This document shows positions 10,160 to 20,691 of a stretch of 64,000 nt of DNA, one piece after another. This stretch comes from Viridibacterium sediminicola (GTDB taxonomy: Bacteria; Pseudomonadota; Gammaproteobacteria; Burkholderiales; Rhodocyclaceae): contig NZ_JBDIVE010000006.1 in NCBI RefSeq assembly GCF_039631295.1, positions 124,001 through 188,000 of the forward strand. The letters are read 5' to 3'. Position 1 is the first letter of the stretch; every line of letters begins with the position of its first letter. A program made the translations under genes and the position numbers. The notes beneath the pieces are model-generated. The model worked only from the letters and a program-made list of their open reading frames with translations. It was not told the DNA's origin and did no database searches.

Positions 10160-10195
10160 GGGCGTTGAGCCCGCAGGGCGGGCGGAGGAGGGGGC

Positions 10196-10810
10196 TTGAA
10201 GGTTTATCTTGTTGCAAATCCGAAAGGTGGCGCCGGCAAGAGCACGCTGGCCACCAATCTTGCCGGCCTACTCGCCCAGCGTGGCGATGCGCGGGTGATG
10301 CTCGGCGACGTGGATCGCCAGCAGTCTGCAGCGGCCTGGCTGCAGCGCAGACCGCAGGCCACGCGCCGCATCAGCACCTGGCAAATCGAGCCCGGCAAGC
10401 CGGCGCGGCCACCAGCCGGTACCACGCATGCGGTGCTCGACACGCCGGCCGGTTTGCATGCCGACAAGCTCAAGGCCTTGCTCAAGCTTGCCGACCGCAT
10501 TCTGGTGCCGGTGCAGCCTTCCATGTTTGATCTGCTGGCGAGCCAGGCTTTCTTTGCCGAGTTGGCTGAGATGAAGGCGGCGCGCGGCCTGCCGGTGGCC
10601 ATCGTGGGCATCCGCGTTGATGAGCGCACGCGGGCGGCCGATGAATTCCATCGTTTCATCGAGACGACTGGCTTGCCCTTGCTAGCGAGCCTGCGCAATA
10701 CGCAAAACTATGTGCAGCTGGCCGCGCACGGTTTGAGTTTGTTCGACGTCGCGCCGCATCGGGTGGAAAAAGATCTGCTGCAATGGCAGCCCATCTCCCG
10801 CTGGCTGTGA
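10196..10810 (+). CDS. ParA/MinD-family P-loop ATPase
   Basis: A 204-residue ATPase with the deviant Walker A box KGGAGKST at about residues 10-17, DVDRQQSAAAW (switch I-like) and HAVLDTPAG (Walker B-like). Short ParA proteins of this kind position cargo such as plasmids, chromosomes or protein clusters by dynamic binding to the nucleoid. There is no ParB or parS-like neighbour, so the cargo is unknown. The start is TTG at 10196, 36 bp after cysS and supported by a strong GGAGGAG element at about 10184-10190. A terminator follows, so it ends the cysS transcript. Confidence 0.85.
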   Translation: MKVYLVANPKGGAGKSTLATNLAGLLAQRGDARVMLGDVDRQQSAAAWLQRRPQATRRISTWQIEPGKPARPPAGTTHAVLDTPAGLHADKLKALLKLADRILVPVQPSMFDLLASQAFFAELAEMKAARGLPVAIVGIRVDERTRAADEFHRFIETTGLPLLASLRNTQNYVQLAAHGLSLFDVAPHRVEKDLLQWQPISRWL

Positions 10811-10843
10811 GCCAGCGTTTCGTGCACTGAATCGCTCACAATG

Positions 10844-10871
10844 AAAAAGGCCACCCGAAGGTGGCCTTTTT
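10844..10871. terminator. Bidirectional rho-independent terminator (ParA-like gene / typA)
   Basis: A perfect 12-bp stem AAAAAGGCCACC / GGTGGCCTTTTT around the loop CGAA. The A and T runs on the two arms let it end transcription from both directions, fitting its place between two convergent genes. Confidence 0.93.
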
Positions 10872-10887
10872 GCTGTCTGCTGCCGGC

Positions 10888-12699
<1,812 letters not shown>

Positions 12700-12829
12700 G
12701 TTTTTTCAGCGGGGGCGGTGTTAGGGCAAGCTTTCGATTTTAGCATGTGAATATGATACTTCGCAGCGTTTTCGTGCTAAAGCGCGTCCTTGTCGCTCAG
12801 CCCGCTATCGTCTGTCTGTGTTGCAAGCC

Positions 12830-12858
12830 TTGATCGGCGCGCAAGAACGTCGTAGAAT
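12830..12858 (+). promoter_or_regulatory. Candidate sigma-70 promoter of the rpsF operon
   Basis: TTGATC (12830-12835) and TAGAAT (12853-12858) are separated by 17 bp, about 80 bp before the rpsF start. The boxes are near consensus and correctly placed for a ribosomal-protein operon. Confidence 0.55.
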
Positions 12859-12871
12859 CGCGGGCTTTCCT

Positions 12872-12900
12872 TGCTCCACCGGTACGCATGCCGGGGGGCA
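12872..12900 (+). promoter_or_regulatory. Candidate S6:S18-binding leader hairpin
   Basis: In the rpsF leader, TGCTCC pairs with GGGGGCA and, inside that, CCGG pairs with CCGG, leaving an ACCG-containing side loop. The S6:S18 complex is known to bind an rpsF-leader motif with a conserved CACCG/CCG hairpin and repress its own operon. The position and sequence fit, but no covariation can be tested from one genome. Confidence 0.4.
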
Positions 12901-12936
12901 TTCTTCAGCCGAAAGGCATCACCACAAGGAGTTTGC

Positions 12937-13332
12937 ATGCGACATTACGAAATCGTATTCATCGTGCACCCTGATCAGAGCGAGCAAGTGCCCGCCATGA
13001 TCGAGCGCTACAAGACCCTGGTCACCGCCAAGGGCGGCCAGATCCACCGTCTCGAAGACTGGGGCCGTCGTCAGCTGGCCTACCCGATCAACAAGGTTCA
13101 CAAGGCACACTACGTGCTGATGAACATCGAGATCGACGGCGACACGCTGAACGAGCTGGAGCACGCCTTCAAGTTCAATGACGCAGTGCTGCGCCACCTC
13201 ACCATCAAGACGAAGAAGGCTGTGACCACGCCGTCGCCGATGATGAAGGAAGAAAAGTCGCGTTCGCTGACCGCTCCGGCTCCGGCCGCTGCTGACAGTG
13301 CAGCCGACGCGAGCGCCACGCCCGCAGCCTGA
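12937..13332 (+). CDS. rpsF: 30S ribosomal protein S6
   Basis: A 131-residue protein of the 30S platform that binds S18. The conserved N terminus [18 protein letters not shown], then [19 protein letters not shown] and HYVLMNIE, are diagnostic. The tail after about residue 100 is charged and Ala/Pro-rich, as common in betaproteobacterial S6. The ATG at 12937 follows an AAGGAG at 12926-12931. It is the first gene of rpsF-priB-rpsR-rplI. Confidence 0.97.
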   Translation: MRHYEIVFIVHPDQSEQVPAMIERYKTLVTAKGGQIHRLEDWGRRQLAYPINKVHKAHYVLMNIEIDGDTLNELEHAFKFNDAVLRHLTIKTKKAVTTPSPMMKEEKSRSLTAPAPAAADSAADASATPAA

Positions 13333-13334
13333 GT

Positions 13335-13682
13335 TTGATCACCGAACGCGTCGGGGATACTGGTACGCAAACCATTGTCGATAACGCACTGCGCATCACC
13401 GGTTGTTTGTACGAGCGCGATGCGCTACGCATGACACCGGCCCGCATCCCGGTACTGTCCTTCAAGTTGCGCCATCAGTCGGTGCAGCGCGAACTGGAAG
13501 TCGAACGGAATGTGAGTTGTGAATTGAGCGTGATGGCAATGGGGCCCTTGGCACAGCAGCTTGCTGCAACGCCGCTGGGGGTGCTGATGGTGGTGGAGGG
13601 ATTCCTCACCGCCCGCAGCCTGAAGAACCAGAACCCCGTTTTGCATGTACAGAAATACGAGTTGCTGGCGCAAGCGCAGTAG
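13335..13682 (+). CDS. priB: Primosomal replication protein N
   Basis: PriB is a single-stranded-DNA-binding OB-fold protein that helps PriA restart stalled replication forks. The 115-residue reading contains the PriB-type start ALRITGCLYERDALRMTPARIPVLSF and the strand GPLAQQLAATPLGVLMVVEGFLTARS. The gene lies between rpsF and rpsR as in related species. The start is uncertain: TTG 13335, two bases after the rpsF stop, is the only plausible start codon before the conserved core and would add a longer N terminus than usual. Translational coupling to rpsF is likely. Confidence 0.88.
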   Translation: MITERVGDTGTQTIVDNALRITGCLYERDALRMTPARIPVLSFKLRHQSVQRELEVERNVSCELSVMAMGPLAQQLAATPLGVLMVVEGFLTARSLKNQNPVLHVQKYELLAQAQ

Positions 13683-13721
13683 ATCGCAGCAGCACTCGCA
13701 AACATTTGAAGGAAGAAAATC

Positions 13722-13994
13722 ATGGCTTTCAGACCTGGTGCCAAGAAAAAAGACGAACGTGGCGGCAATCGCAGCCTGTTCAAGCGTCGCAAGTTCTGCC
13801 GCTTCTCGGCAGAGAAGATCGAAGAGATCGATTACAAGGACGTCGAAATCCTCAAGGACTTCGTGACCGAAAACGGCAAGATCATGCCGGCTCGCATCAC
13901 CGGTACCAAGACCCATTATCAACGCCAGCTGTCGACGGCGATCAAGCGTGCCCGTTTCCTGGCGCTGATCCCCTACACCGACCTGCACCAGTAA
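13722..13994 (+). CDS. rpsR: 30S ribosomal protein S18
   Basis: A 90-residue basic protein that pairs with S6 on the 30S platform. The core motifs [41 protein letters not shown] and [12 protein letters not shown] are complete. The ATG at 13722 follows a GAAGGAAG ribosome-binding site. It sits third in the operon, after priB. Confidence 0.97.
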   Translation: MAFRPGAKKKDERGGNRSLFKRRKFCRFSAEKIEEIDYKDVEILKDFVTENGKIMPARITGTKTHYQRQLSTAIKRARFLALIPYTDLHQ

Positions 13995-14009
13995 GAGGAA
14001 GACCAGACC

Positions 14010-14459
14010 ATGCAAATCATTCTGCTTGAGAAGGTTGTCAACCTCGGCAACCTGGGCGACGTCGTGCGCGTCAAGGACGGCTACGCTCGCAACTTCCTGA
14101 TCCCGACCGGCAAGGCCAAGCGCGCCACCACAAACAACGTGGCCGAGTTTGCTGCCAAGCGCGAAGAACTCGAACGCATCGCCGCTGAAAAGCTGACCGA
14201 AGCCCAAGCTGTCGCCGCCAAGGTTGATGGCCTGACGGTGCAAATCACCAGCAAGTCCGGTGTGGACGGTCGTCTGTTCGGTTCGGTGACCACTGCCGAC
14301 ATCGCCGACGCCATCAAGGCTGCTGGCTTCGACGTGGTTAAGGCTGGCGTGCGCCTGCCGGAAGGCCCGCTGAAGCTGGTGGGCGACTACGATGTGCAAG
14401 TTGCTCTGCACACCGACGTTGTCGTGACCGTCAAGGTCTCGGTGCTCGGCGAACACTGA
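14010..14459 (+). CDS. rplI: 50S ribosomal protein L9
   Basis: A 149-residue protein with the N-terminal signature [19 protein letters not shown] and [12 protein letters not shown], a long central helix (residues about 40-75), and the C-terminal rRNA-binding domain ending [21 protein letters not shown]. L9 bridges 50S subunits at the L1 stalk and helps maintain reading frame. It is 15 bp after rpsR and is followed by a strong terminator. In most relatives dnaB comes next; here another module intervenes. Confidence 0.97.
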   Translation: MQIILLEKVVNLGNLGDVVRVKDGYARNFLIPTGKAKRATTNNVAEFAAKREELERIAAEKLTEAQAVAAKVDGLTVQITSKSGVDGRLFGSVTTADIADAIKAAGFDVVKAGVRLPEGPLKLVGDYDVQVALHTDVVVTVKVSVLGEH

Positions 14460-14480
14460 TCGCTGCGTACATATGCATTA

Positions 14481-14513
14481 AAACGGGCTGCCTGGTGCAG
14501 CCCGTTTTTTTTT
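14481..14513 (+). terminator. Rho-independent terminator of the rpsF-rplI operon
   Basis: An 11-bp perfect stem AAACGGGCTGC / GCAGCCCGTTT with loop CTGGT, followed by a run of T. It ends the ribosomal operon 22 bp after rplI, and the T/A symmetry lets it also serve the convergent CHASE2-EAL gene. Confidence 0.93.
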
Positions 14514-14528
14514 GTGCATTCAGACGAC

Positions 14529-17500
14529 TCAGGCGGGCTGGTTCTGCAGCAGGAAGGCCTCGGCCTGATCCGCCGCCAGCGCTTTGGCAAACAGCCAGCC
14601 CTGGCCAATCTCGACCCCTAATTCATGCAGCAGCTGAGCCTGTGCGACTTCCTCGACACCTTCAGCCAGGGTCTGTTTGCCAAGCGCCTTGGCGAGTCCA
14701 ACGATGGTCCGCACGATCTCCACCGCTTCGCGGCCTGCAGCCAGACGGATGACGAAGCTGCGGTCGATCTTCAGGGTGTCAAAGGGGAAACGATGCAGAT
14801 AGGCCAGGGAGGAATAGCCGGTACCAAAGTCGTCGATCGAGATCTTGAAACCGAGCGCTGACAGCGCTTGCAAGGCATTGGCAGTGACCTGCGGATTGGA
14901 CATCGCCATGCTCTCGGTGACCTCCAGTTTGAGCCTGCGCGGATCGATGCTGCCAAGGATATCCAGCACGGCTCGTGCGTCGGCGAGCAGATCGCCTTCA
15001 CTGAACTGGCGCCCGGAGAGATTCACCGCAATCTCGCCACGGAAGCCCAGCGCATCCCAGGCAACCAGCTGGCGTGCCGCTTCACGCAGGATCCATTGGC
15101 CCATTGCAAGAATCTGCCCGCTCTCTTCGGCATAAGGAATGAAATCGCCGGGCATCACCATGCCCTTGTCTGGATGAGGCCAGCGGATCAGCGCCTCAAA
15201 TCCGACCAGGCGCCGATCAGCCAGCAGCACCAGTGGCTGGTAATGCAACACGAATTGCTGTGAGGCAATCGCCAGATCCAGATTTTCCTTGAGCCAGCGC
15301 CGTTTGTTTTCGACTTGTAGCTCTGCCGGGTCATAGGCATGGGTCTGTCCGCGCAGCCTGGTTTTGGCATGGGCCAAGGCCATTTCGGCGGCTGCCAGCA
15401 ACTCGGTGGCGCTGTGCAGATCCTGAGCCAGATGGGCCCAGCCGATACTGGCCGACAGGGTCAGTGCTCCTGCAGCTAGCTGGAAAGGCGCTTGCAGGCA
15501 GCTTTGCACACGGCCGAGTAAATCACCTATTGCGCTTTCATCGCCTACATCGGCAATGTGCTGGCTCAACACAAAGCGATCTGCCGCCAGACGCGCTAGC
15601 GCAGAGGAAGGTCCTTGCAGCGCTGCCAGACGCTGTGCCAGCTCGATGAGGATGGCATCGCCTGCTGCGATGCCTTCACGTTCGTTGAGTGTCCGGAAAT
15701 CGTCAATGTCGATGATCAGTACGGCAACCGAGTCCGACTTGCCAGCTTCGATAGCGCACGCCTGCTCCAGCCTTTGCAGGAAAGCTGCGCGATTGAGCAG
15801 GCCGGTCAGGCGGTCATGCAGGGCGTCATGGGTAATCTGTTGCTGCAAGCGCTGCGACTCACTGATGTCGGTCAGCGAGCCAGCCATTCTCAGCGCCCGG
15901 CCGTTGGCGTCGCGGGTGGCGATGCCCCGCACCAGCAGCCAGCGATCAACGCCGCCCTGGCGGAAACTGAGAACGTGATGCAATTGCAGGCTGCGCCCGG
16001 CGAGGTGTTCGGCGAGCTCATGTTCAAACGCTTGCCTGCCGGCTTCATCAAGCGCTGCCGTCCAGGCGGACATGCGCGCTGGCTGGGTTTTGTCTTGCCC
16101 CATCAATGTGTACCAGCGATCAGAGAAGAACACTTGTTCGGCGAGCAGATCCCAATCCCACATCCCATCGTTGGCGCCGCGAAGCGCCAGAGCATAGCGT
16201 TCTTCGCTGGCTTGCAAGGCGAGCAGGGCCGCACGGCGCCGCGCCTGTTCCGCCGCACCGCGCAGTACCAGCGCTGAGAGACAGCCGAGTAACAAGGCCA
16301 GTACCGGAAATGCCGGTGCTAGAAACAACTGTGCGTGGACGAACAGGGCTTGCAGGCCGGTGACCAGGCCCAGCGCGAGGATGGCCAGTGCGCTCAGTGC
16401 GTAACGCAAGGGCCAGCGGCTGATCAGCCAGCAGGCGAGCATGGGCAGCACCAGCATCGCCAATAACTCTGCTGCGCTGGCCCAATGAGGGCGTTGCAGG
16501 ACGCGGCCGCTGAGGATGTTATCAACGACCGTAGCCATGCGCTCCACACCAGGCAGGCTGGTATCGAATGGCGAGGGGAAGACGTCGCCTGCCCCAATAG
16601 CCGTCGAGCCGAGCAATACGATGCGGCCGCGCAGCCGTGCAGGATCAACATGGCCATCGAGCAGGTCGATGAAGGAAATCGATTCAAAACTGCCGCTTGG
16701 GCCGTAGTAATTGATCCATTGCCGCGATTGCGCATCAAGCGGTACGGTCAAGGATCCAAGCTTCAGCGCATTGCCAAAGTCGAGCTCAACCTGCGACCAA
16801 GGCTGATCAAGGGCAATAGCGGCAATGCGCACCGCCAGCGAGGGGTAGATTTCACCGGCGAAAGGCAAGCCGGGCAGATCAAAACGGGGTGCGCCGTCAG
16901 GCGCACGCAGCGCGCTGACATGGCCTAGCGCCTGTGCAGCCTCCGCAAAGCCCGCGGGCGGCGCCAGCAGCTGTTGCGGACGCATCGGCAGTAGGGCGCT
17001 TGCCGACTCACCACGCGTGCGCAGGAAAGCGTTGTCCAGCACAGCTTTGCCAGGTGATGTCGGTGGCTGGCCGGCTTCATCGAGCAGTGCAAATGGAATC
17101 AGCAATTTGCCTGATGCACGCATTGCGCTGCTCAAGACGGCGTCGGCGGCGGGGTCTGCACGGCCTGGTTCAAGCAGCAGAAGATCCAAGGCAATCAGGC
17201 GTGCTTGGGCCGTGTTGAGCAAGTCGATGGCGCGTGCCAGCGTGCGGCGGTCTGGCGAAAAACCGCCGAGTCGCTGCAGGCTGCGGTCATCTATCTTGAC
17301 CAGTACGATGCCCGGCTGTGCCGCCGCCTGGAGGCGTCCTCGCCATTGGGTCTGTGCATCGAAGAGCAGATGATCGAGGCGTTCGAGCAAGGGCAGGTGC
17401 GGACGCGATGACCAAGCGAAAATGGCCAGGAGCCCGACCAAGATGGCAAGCACGCCGTAGCTGAGAGGATGTTCGAGACGCGATGGAGATGACAGGGTGC

Positions 17501-17534
17501 GATCGCCCCTGTCTGCGGTGCCTGGGCGCGCCAC
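14529..17534 (-). CDS. CHASE2-PAS-GGDEF(degenerate)-EAL membrane phosphodiesterase
   Basis: A 1001-residue cyclic-di-GMP protein. After an N-terminal membrane helix (about 24-42) comes a periplasmic CHASE2 sensor (about 45-335, with DAQTQWRGRLQ and IVLVKIDDRSLQRLG), two to three membrane helices (about 340-405), a PAS domain (YALALRGANDGMWDWDL), a GGDEF domain and an EAL domain. The GGDEF signature is degraded to AADRF near 649-653, so cyclase activity is unlikely. The EAL domain is intact: GFEALIRW with Glu near 780, NLSGRQF, LEVTES, DDFGTGYSSL and LKIDRSFV. It probably degrades c-di-GMP in response to an outside signal. It lies 2 bp after a FecR-domain gene with which it should be co-transcribed. 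Confidence 0.92.
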   Translation of the reverse strand: MARPGTADRGDRTLSSPSRLEHPLSYGVLAILVGLLAIFAWSSRPHLPLLERLDHLLFDAQTQWRGRLQAAAQPGIVLVKIDDRSLQRLGGFSPDRRTLARAIDLLNTAQARLIALDLLLLEPGRADPAADAVLSSAMRASGKLLIPFALLDEAGQPPTSPGKAVLDNAFLRTRGESASALLPMRPQQLLAPPAGFAEAAQALGHVSALRAPDGAPRFDLPGLPFAGEIYPSLAVRIAAIALDQPWSQVELDFGNALKLGSLTVPLDAQSRQWINYYGPSGSFESISFIDLLDGHVDPARLRGRIVLLGSTAIGAGDVFPSPFDTSLPGVERMATVVDNILSGRVLQRPHWASAAELLAMLVLPMLACWLISRWPLRYALSALAILALGLVTGLQALFVHAQLFLAPAFPVLALLLGCLSALVLRGAAEQARRRAALLALQASEERYALALRGANDGMWDWDLLAEQVFFSDRWYTLMGQDKTQPARMSAWTAALDEAGRQAFEHELAEHLAGRSLQLHHVLSFRQGGVDRWLLVRGIATRDANGRALRMAGSLTDISESQRLQQQITHDALHDRLTGLLNRAAFLQRLEQACAIEAGKSDSVAVLIIDIDDFRTLNEREGIAAGDAILIELAQRLAALQGPSSALARLAADRFVLSQHIADVGDESAIGDLLGRVQSCLQAPFQLAAGALTLSASIGWAHLAQDLHSATELLAAAEMALAHAKTRLRGQTHAYDPAELQVENKRRWLKENLDLAIASQQFVLHYQPLVLLADRRLVGFEALIRWPHPDKGMVMPGDFIPYAEESGQILAMGQWILREAARQLVAWDALGFRGEIAVNLSGRQFSEGDLLADARAVLDILGSIDPRRLKLEVTESMAMSNPQVTANALQALSALGFKISIDDFGTGYSSLAYLHRFPFDTLKIDRSFVIRLAAGREAVEIVRTIVGLAKALGKQTLAEGVEEVAQAQLLHELGVEIGQGWLFAKALAADQAEAFLLQNQPA

Positions 17535-17536
17535 GA

Positions 17537-18172
17537 TCAGAAGCTCAAGCGCTCAAGCGCTGCCTGAATGCGCGTAGGCGACCACAGGGCGGCAGGTGTA
17601 CAGCCGCGCGCTAGCGAACAGTCGGTACCCTCACGCGGTCGTGACAGCGAAGTCTTGCTGGGCGGACGCAGCTTCCGCGTGGTGCCGTCTGCTGCGGATT
17701 CGATCGCTTCAACCTCGACCTCGCCTGACTGGACACTGACCGCGGTGCTCAGATCAGTGCTGACTTCGACGAAGAATTCGGTGCCGCGTACGGCCGTGAC
17801 GGCAGTGGGCGTACGCACCTGCCACTTGCCAGCCGCCTGCCGGCTGACTTGCTGGCCCATGAGACCTTTCTCCAGTACCAGGCTGGCTTCGCGGGCTTTG
17901 TCGGCAGGCGCATCAAAGCGTTCGATTTTCAGCTCGGAGCGATCCGCGACCACGACCGTGGAACCGTCGATAAAGCGCACACGTACCCGTCCATCAGCGC
18001 CTGTGTGGATCTGGTGACCTGCATCCAGTTTTTGTCCCAGGCTAAGGGGTGGGCCGCCGGCGCCAAGATGGGTTTCGCCTCGCACAGCGACAACCTCGGC
18101 AACGCTGGCCGCCTGTATTGCGGCACTGGCAATGGCTAGCGTCATGCACACAAAAACGCGGGTGGTTTTCAT
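17537..18172 (-). CDS. Secreted FecR-domain protein
   Basis: A 211-residue protein with a signal peptide (TTRVFVCMTLAIASAAIQAAS) and a single FecR domain: LGQKLDAGHQIHTGADGRV, FIDGSTVVVADRSELKI and VRTPTAVTAVRGTEFFVEV. It has no anti-sigma helices, so it is not a classic iron-siderophore regulator. Stand-alone FecR proteins of this type often precede CHASE2 cyclases or c-di-GMP enzymes and may act as their periplasmic partner. The stop is 2 bp before the CHASE2 gene, and a decayed CHAT gene ends 48 bp upstream of its start. Confidence 0.87.
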   Translation of the reverse strand: MKTTRVFVCMTLAIASAAIQAASVAEVVAVRGETHLGAGGPPLSLGQKLDAGHQIHTGADGRVRVRFIDGSTVVVADRSELKIERFDAPADKAREASLVLEKGLMGQQVSRQAAGKWQVRTPTAVTAVRGTEFFVEVSTDLSTAVSVQSGEVEVEAIESAADGTTRKLRPPSKTSLSRPREGTDCSLARGCTPAALWSPTRIQAALERLSF

Positions 18173-18220
18173 TGTTGCTCCCTGATCATGGTTTTGGTTT
18201 TGAATGTCTCATCGTTGCGG

Positions 18221-19161
18221 CTAGCCAAAGAATGCATACGGCGCCCAATAAAACGGATGCCGCCAGGGGCCATTGCTCAGCCGATCTTTGATCATGGCTA
18301 GCTGGGCTTGCCTGAGTGACCCAGCACGGCTGAGTGCGCGCAATTCGAAAGTCGCTACGCTGAGTGCCGCAGCGGTTTCGGACTCAAGCGCACGGTGTGT
18401 GGCTAGCACAGACCGTGCCCCAGCGAAAAAGAACCCCGAACCAGGCCGGACATCGCTGCGCCGCCGTTTCCACCTGCAGCCGTATTACCGGCCGACAGCA
18501 CCCATTGCGTATTCCGTCGCCGCCTCAGTACATCGATCAGACCATGGCTGGCGAAGGCGATGACGCGATTTTCATCCCGATGCGCGCCGAGTCCTGCACG
18601 TTGTATTGTGGCGGCGCCCAGCACGAGGTCGCGCCTGGGATCAGCGCCTAATGCGCGCGCCACCGCCTGTCGTTCGGTGCGCGTATCGGGCAGGGCGGGC
18701 CTGTCGGCATAGCGAAAGCCCGGCGCTGTCGGGTCGGGCTTGGCAGCGATTAGGCGCGGTATGCTGCGGGCAGAAGCGCTTTGCAAGCTTGTGCTGGCCG
18801 GTCGCGTGATGCTGCGTGCCTTGGCGTGCGCGGAGCGGGCATTGAGGGCTTTGCACGAGTAGCCACAGGTGAATTCGAATTCGGCATAGGCGGAGATCCA
18901 TTCATCGCCGCCCGCACGCCCAGGCTTCATCTCGACCAGCTGGCGCAGGAGGTCGATTTGCCGAGCGCGGATTTCCGGCAGTGGCAGGGCCAGAATGCGT
19001 CGGGCTTCACTCCGCGGTGTGGATGCTTGGCCAGGATTGGCCAGGGGCAGATCGATGTCATCACTCTGGGCCCGCAGGCTTGTGCACTGAAGCGCCGGAC
19101 AGAGGGCCAGAGGACGCAGCCGACTGCAACGCAATCCTCGGTGCGGAATCCGATGGCTCAT
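18221..19161 (-). pseudogene. Decayed CHAT-domain (caspase-like) protein gene
   Basis: CHAT domains are caspase-related peptidases. An ATG at 19161 behind a GGGGGA element starts a reading of about 250 codons, including TRTERQAVARALGADPRRDLVLG and VIAFASHGLI, which match CHAT catalytic-domain strands with the His. The segment between the His strand and the Cys strand is mostly missing, and the expected SACNTA reads SAGNTA, so the nucleophile is lost. The frame then shifts near 18430: the CHAT sequence FFFAGARSVLATHRALESE and the closing HPFYWAPYAFFG continue in another frame to a TAG at 18221-18223. The N-terminal TPR part usual in the family is also much shortened. At least one indel, one key substitution and internal deletions therefore mark a pseudogene. 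It heads the FecR-CHASE2 run. Confidence 0.8.
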
Positions 19162-19296
19162 GAGCGTCCCCCTGTTTGGCGTCCAAGCATGGTAAAGGCG
19201 CCTGCGGTCACGGACAAGCACCGGAGTCTTGTCCACAAGGGCATCTAAGATCAGCCCGACAGGCTAGAATTACGGGCTTCACAGGAGCAACACCAT

Positions 19297-20691
19297 ATGG
19301 CCCAAGCCCGTCAGCCCGTCAGTCAGGATCCGCAACTGGCCGCACTCAAATTGCCGCCGCATTCGATTGAAGCGGAGCAGTCCTTGATCGGCGGTCTGCT
19401 GCTCGACAACAGCGCCTGGGATCGTGTCGGGGATCTGGTTTCCGAGGTCGATTTCTACCGCGACGAGCATCGCCGCATCTTCCGCCAGATCGCCATGCTC
19501 ATCGAGCAGGGCAAGCCGGCGGACATCGTCACGGTGTTTGAGTCGCTGGACAAGAACAATGAGTCGCAGCATGTTGGCGGCCTTGCCTATCTGGGTGAAA
19601 TCGCCAACAACACGCCGTCGGCCTCGAATGTGCGGCGCTACGCCGAAATCGTGCGTGAGCGCGCCATCCTGCGCAAGCTGGTGGCGGTGGGTGACGAGAT
19701 CGCCGGCAGCGCGCTGACGCCTTCGGGCCGCAACGCCAGCATCATCCTCGATGAAGCGGAATCGAAAATCCTCGCCATCCGCGATGAGGGCAGCAAGCAG
19801 AACCAGGGTTTCATCCCGATCCAGCCGGTGCTGGGCCAGGTCGTCGAGCGCATCCAGGAGCTGTATTCGCGTGACGATCAGGCTGCGGTGACCGGTGTGC
19901 CGACCGGCCTCGTCGATCTGGACGACAAGACATCCGGCCTGCAGCCGACCGACATGATCATCGTTGCCGGCCGTCCCGGCATGGGCAAGACTTCGTTCGC
20001 ACTGAATATCGCCGAGAGCGTGGCGCTCGATGCCGGCTTGCCGGTGGCGATCTTCTCGATGGAAATGCCGGCCTCGCAATTGGCGATGCGTTTCATCTCC
20101 TCGGTCGGTCGCCTCGATCAGCACCGCTTGCGTACCGGCAAGCTCAATGACGATGAATGGCAGAAGCTGACCTATGCCCTGGGTCGTCTGCATGAAGCGC
20201 CGATCTACATCGACGAAACACCGGGCCTCAACCCGGTCGATCTGCGCGCCCGTGCGCGGCGCCTGCACCGCCAGTGCGGCGGCAAGCTGGGGCTGATCGT
20301 GATCGACTACCTGCAGCTGATGACTACGCTCAAGGAGAGCGACAACCGCGCCGCCGAGCTGTCGGAAATCTCACGTTCGGTCAAAGGTCTGGCCAAGGAA
20401 TTGAAGGTGCCGATCATGGCGCTCTCGCAGCTCAACCGCAGCCTTGAGCAACGCGCCGACAAGCGTCCGATGGCCTCGGACTTGCGTGAATCCGGCGCAC
20501 TTGAACAGGATGCGGACATCATCATGTTCATCTACCGTGACGAAATCTACAACCCGGATACGCAGGACAAGGGCATGGCCGAGCTGATCATCGCCAAGCA
20601 CCGGAATGGTCCGACCGGTATGGTGCCGATGACCTTTGTCGGCGAATACACGCGCTTCGAAAACTACATGCGCGCCGCGCCTAGTTACTGA
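19297..20691 (+). CDS. dnaB: Replicative DNA helicase
   Basis: The hexameric fork helicase, 464 residues. The N-terminal primase-interaction domain begins LKLPPHSIEAEQSLIGGLLLDN, and the RecA-like motor has Walker A GRPGMGKTS at 225-233, Walker B LIVIDYLQLM, and the terminal DIIMFIYRDEIYN and IAKHRNGPTG (arginine finger region). The ATG at 19297 is preceded by CAGGAG. A TAGAAT box at 19265-19270 could be its -10 element, but no good -35 box lies at the right distance. Its last 11 bp overlap the convergent transglycosylase gene. Confidence 0.97.
   Translation: MAQARQPVSQDPQLAALKLPPHSIEAEQSLIGGLLLDNSAWDRVGDLVSEVDFYRDEHRRIFRQIAMLIEQGKPADIVTVFESLDKNNESQHVGGLAYLGEIANNTPSASNVRRYAEIVRERAILRKLVAVGDEIAGSALTPSGRNASIILDEAESKILAIRDEGSKQNQGFIPIQPVLGQVVERIQELYSRDDQAAVTGVPTGLVDLDDKTSGLQPTDMIIVAGRPGMGKTSFALNIAESVALDAGLPVAIFSMEMPASQLAMRFISSVGRLDQHRLRTGKLNDDEWQKLTYALGRLHEAPIYIDETPGLNPVDLRARARRLHRQCGGKLGLIVIDYLQLMTTLKESDNRAAELSEISRSVKGLAKELKVPIMALSQLNRSLEQRADKRPMASDLRESGALEQDADIIMFIYRDEIYNPDTQDKGMAELIIAKHRNGPTGMVPMTFVGEYTRFENYMRAAPSY

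Noticed and set aside
17537..18172. FecR as iron-siderophore anti-sigma regulator
   Set aside because: It has a cleavable signal peptide and no cytoplasmic anti-sigma region, and neither an ECF sigma factor nor a TonB receptor is adjacent.
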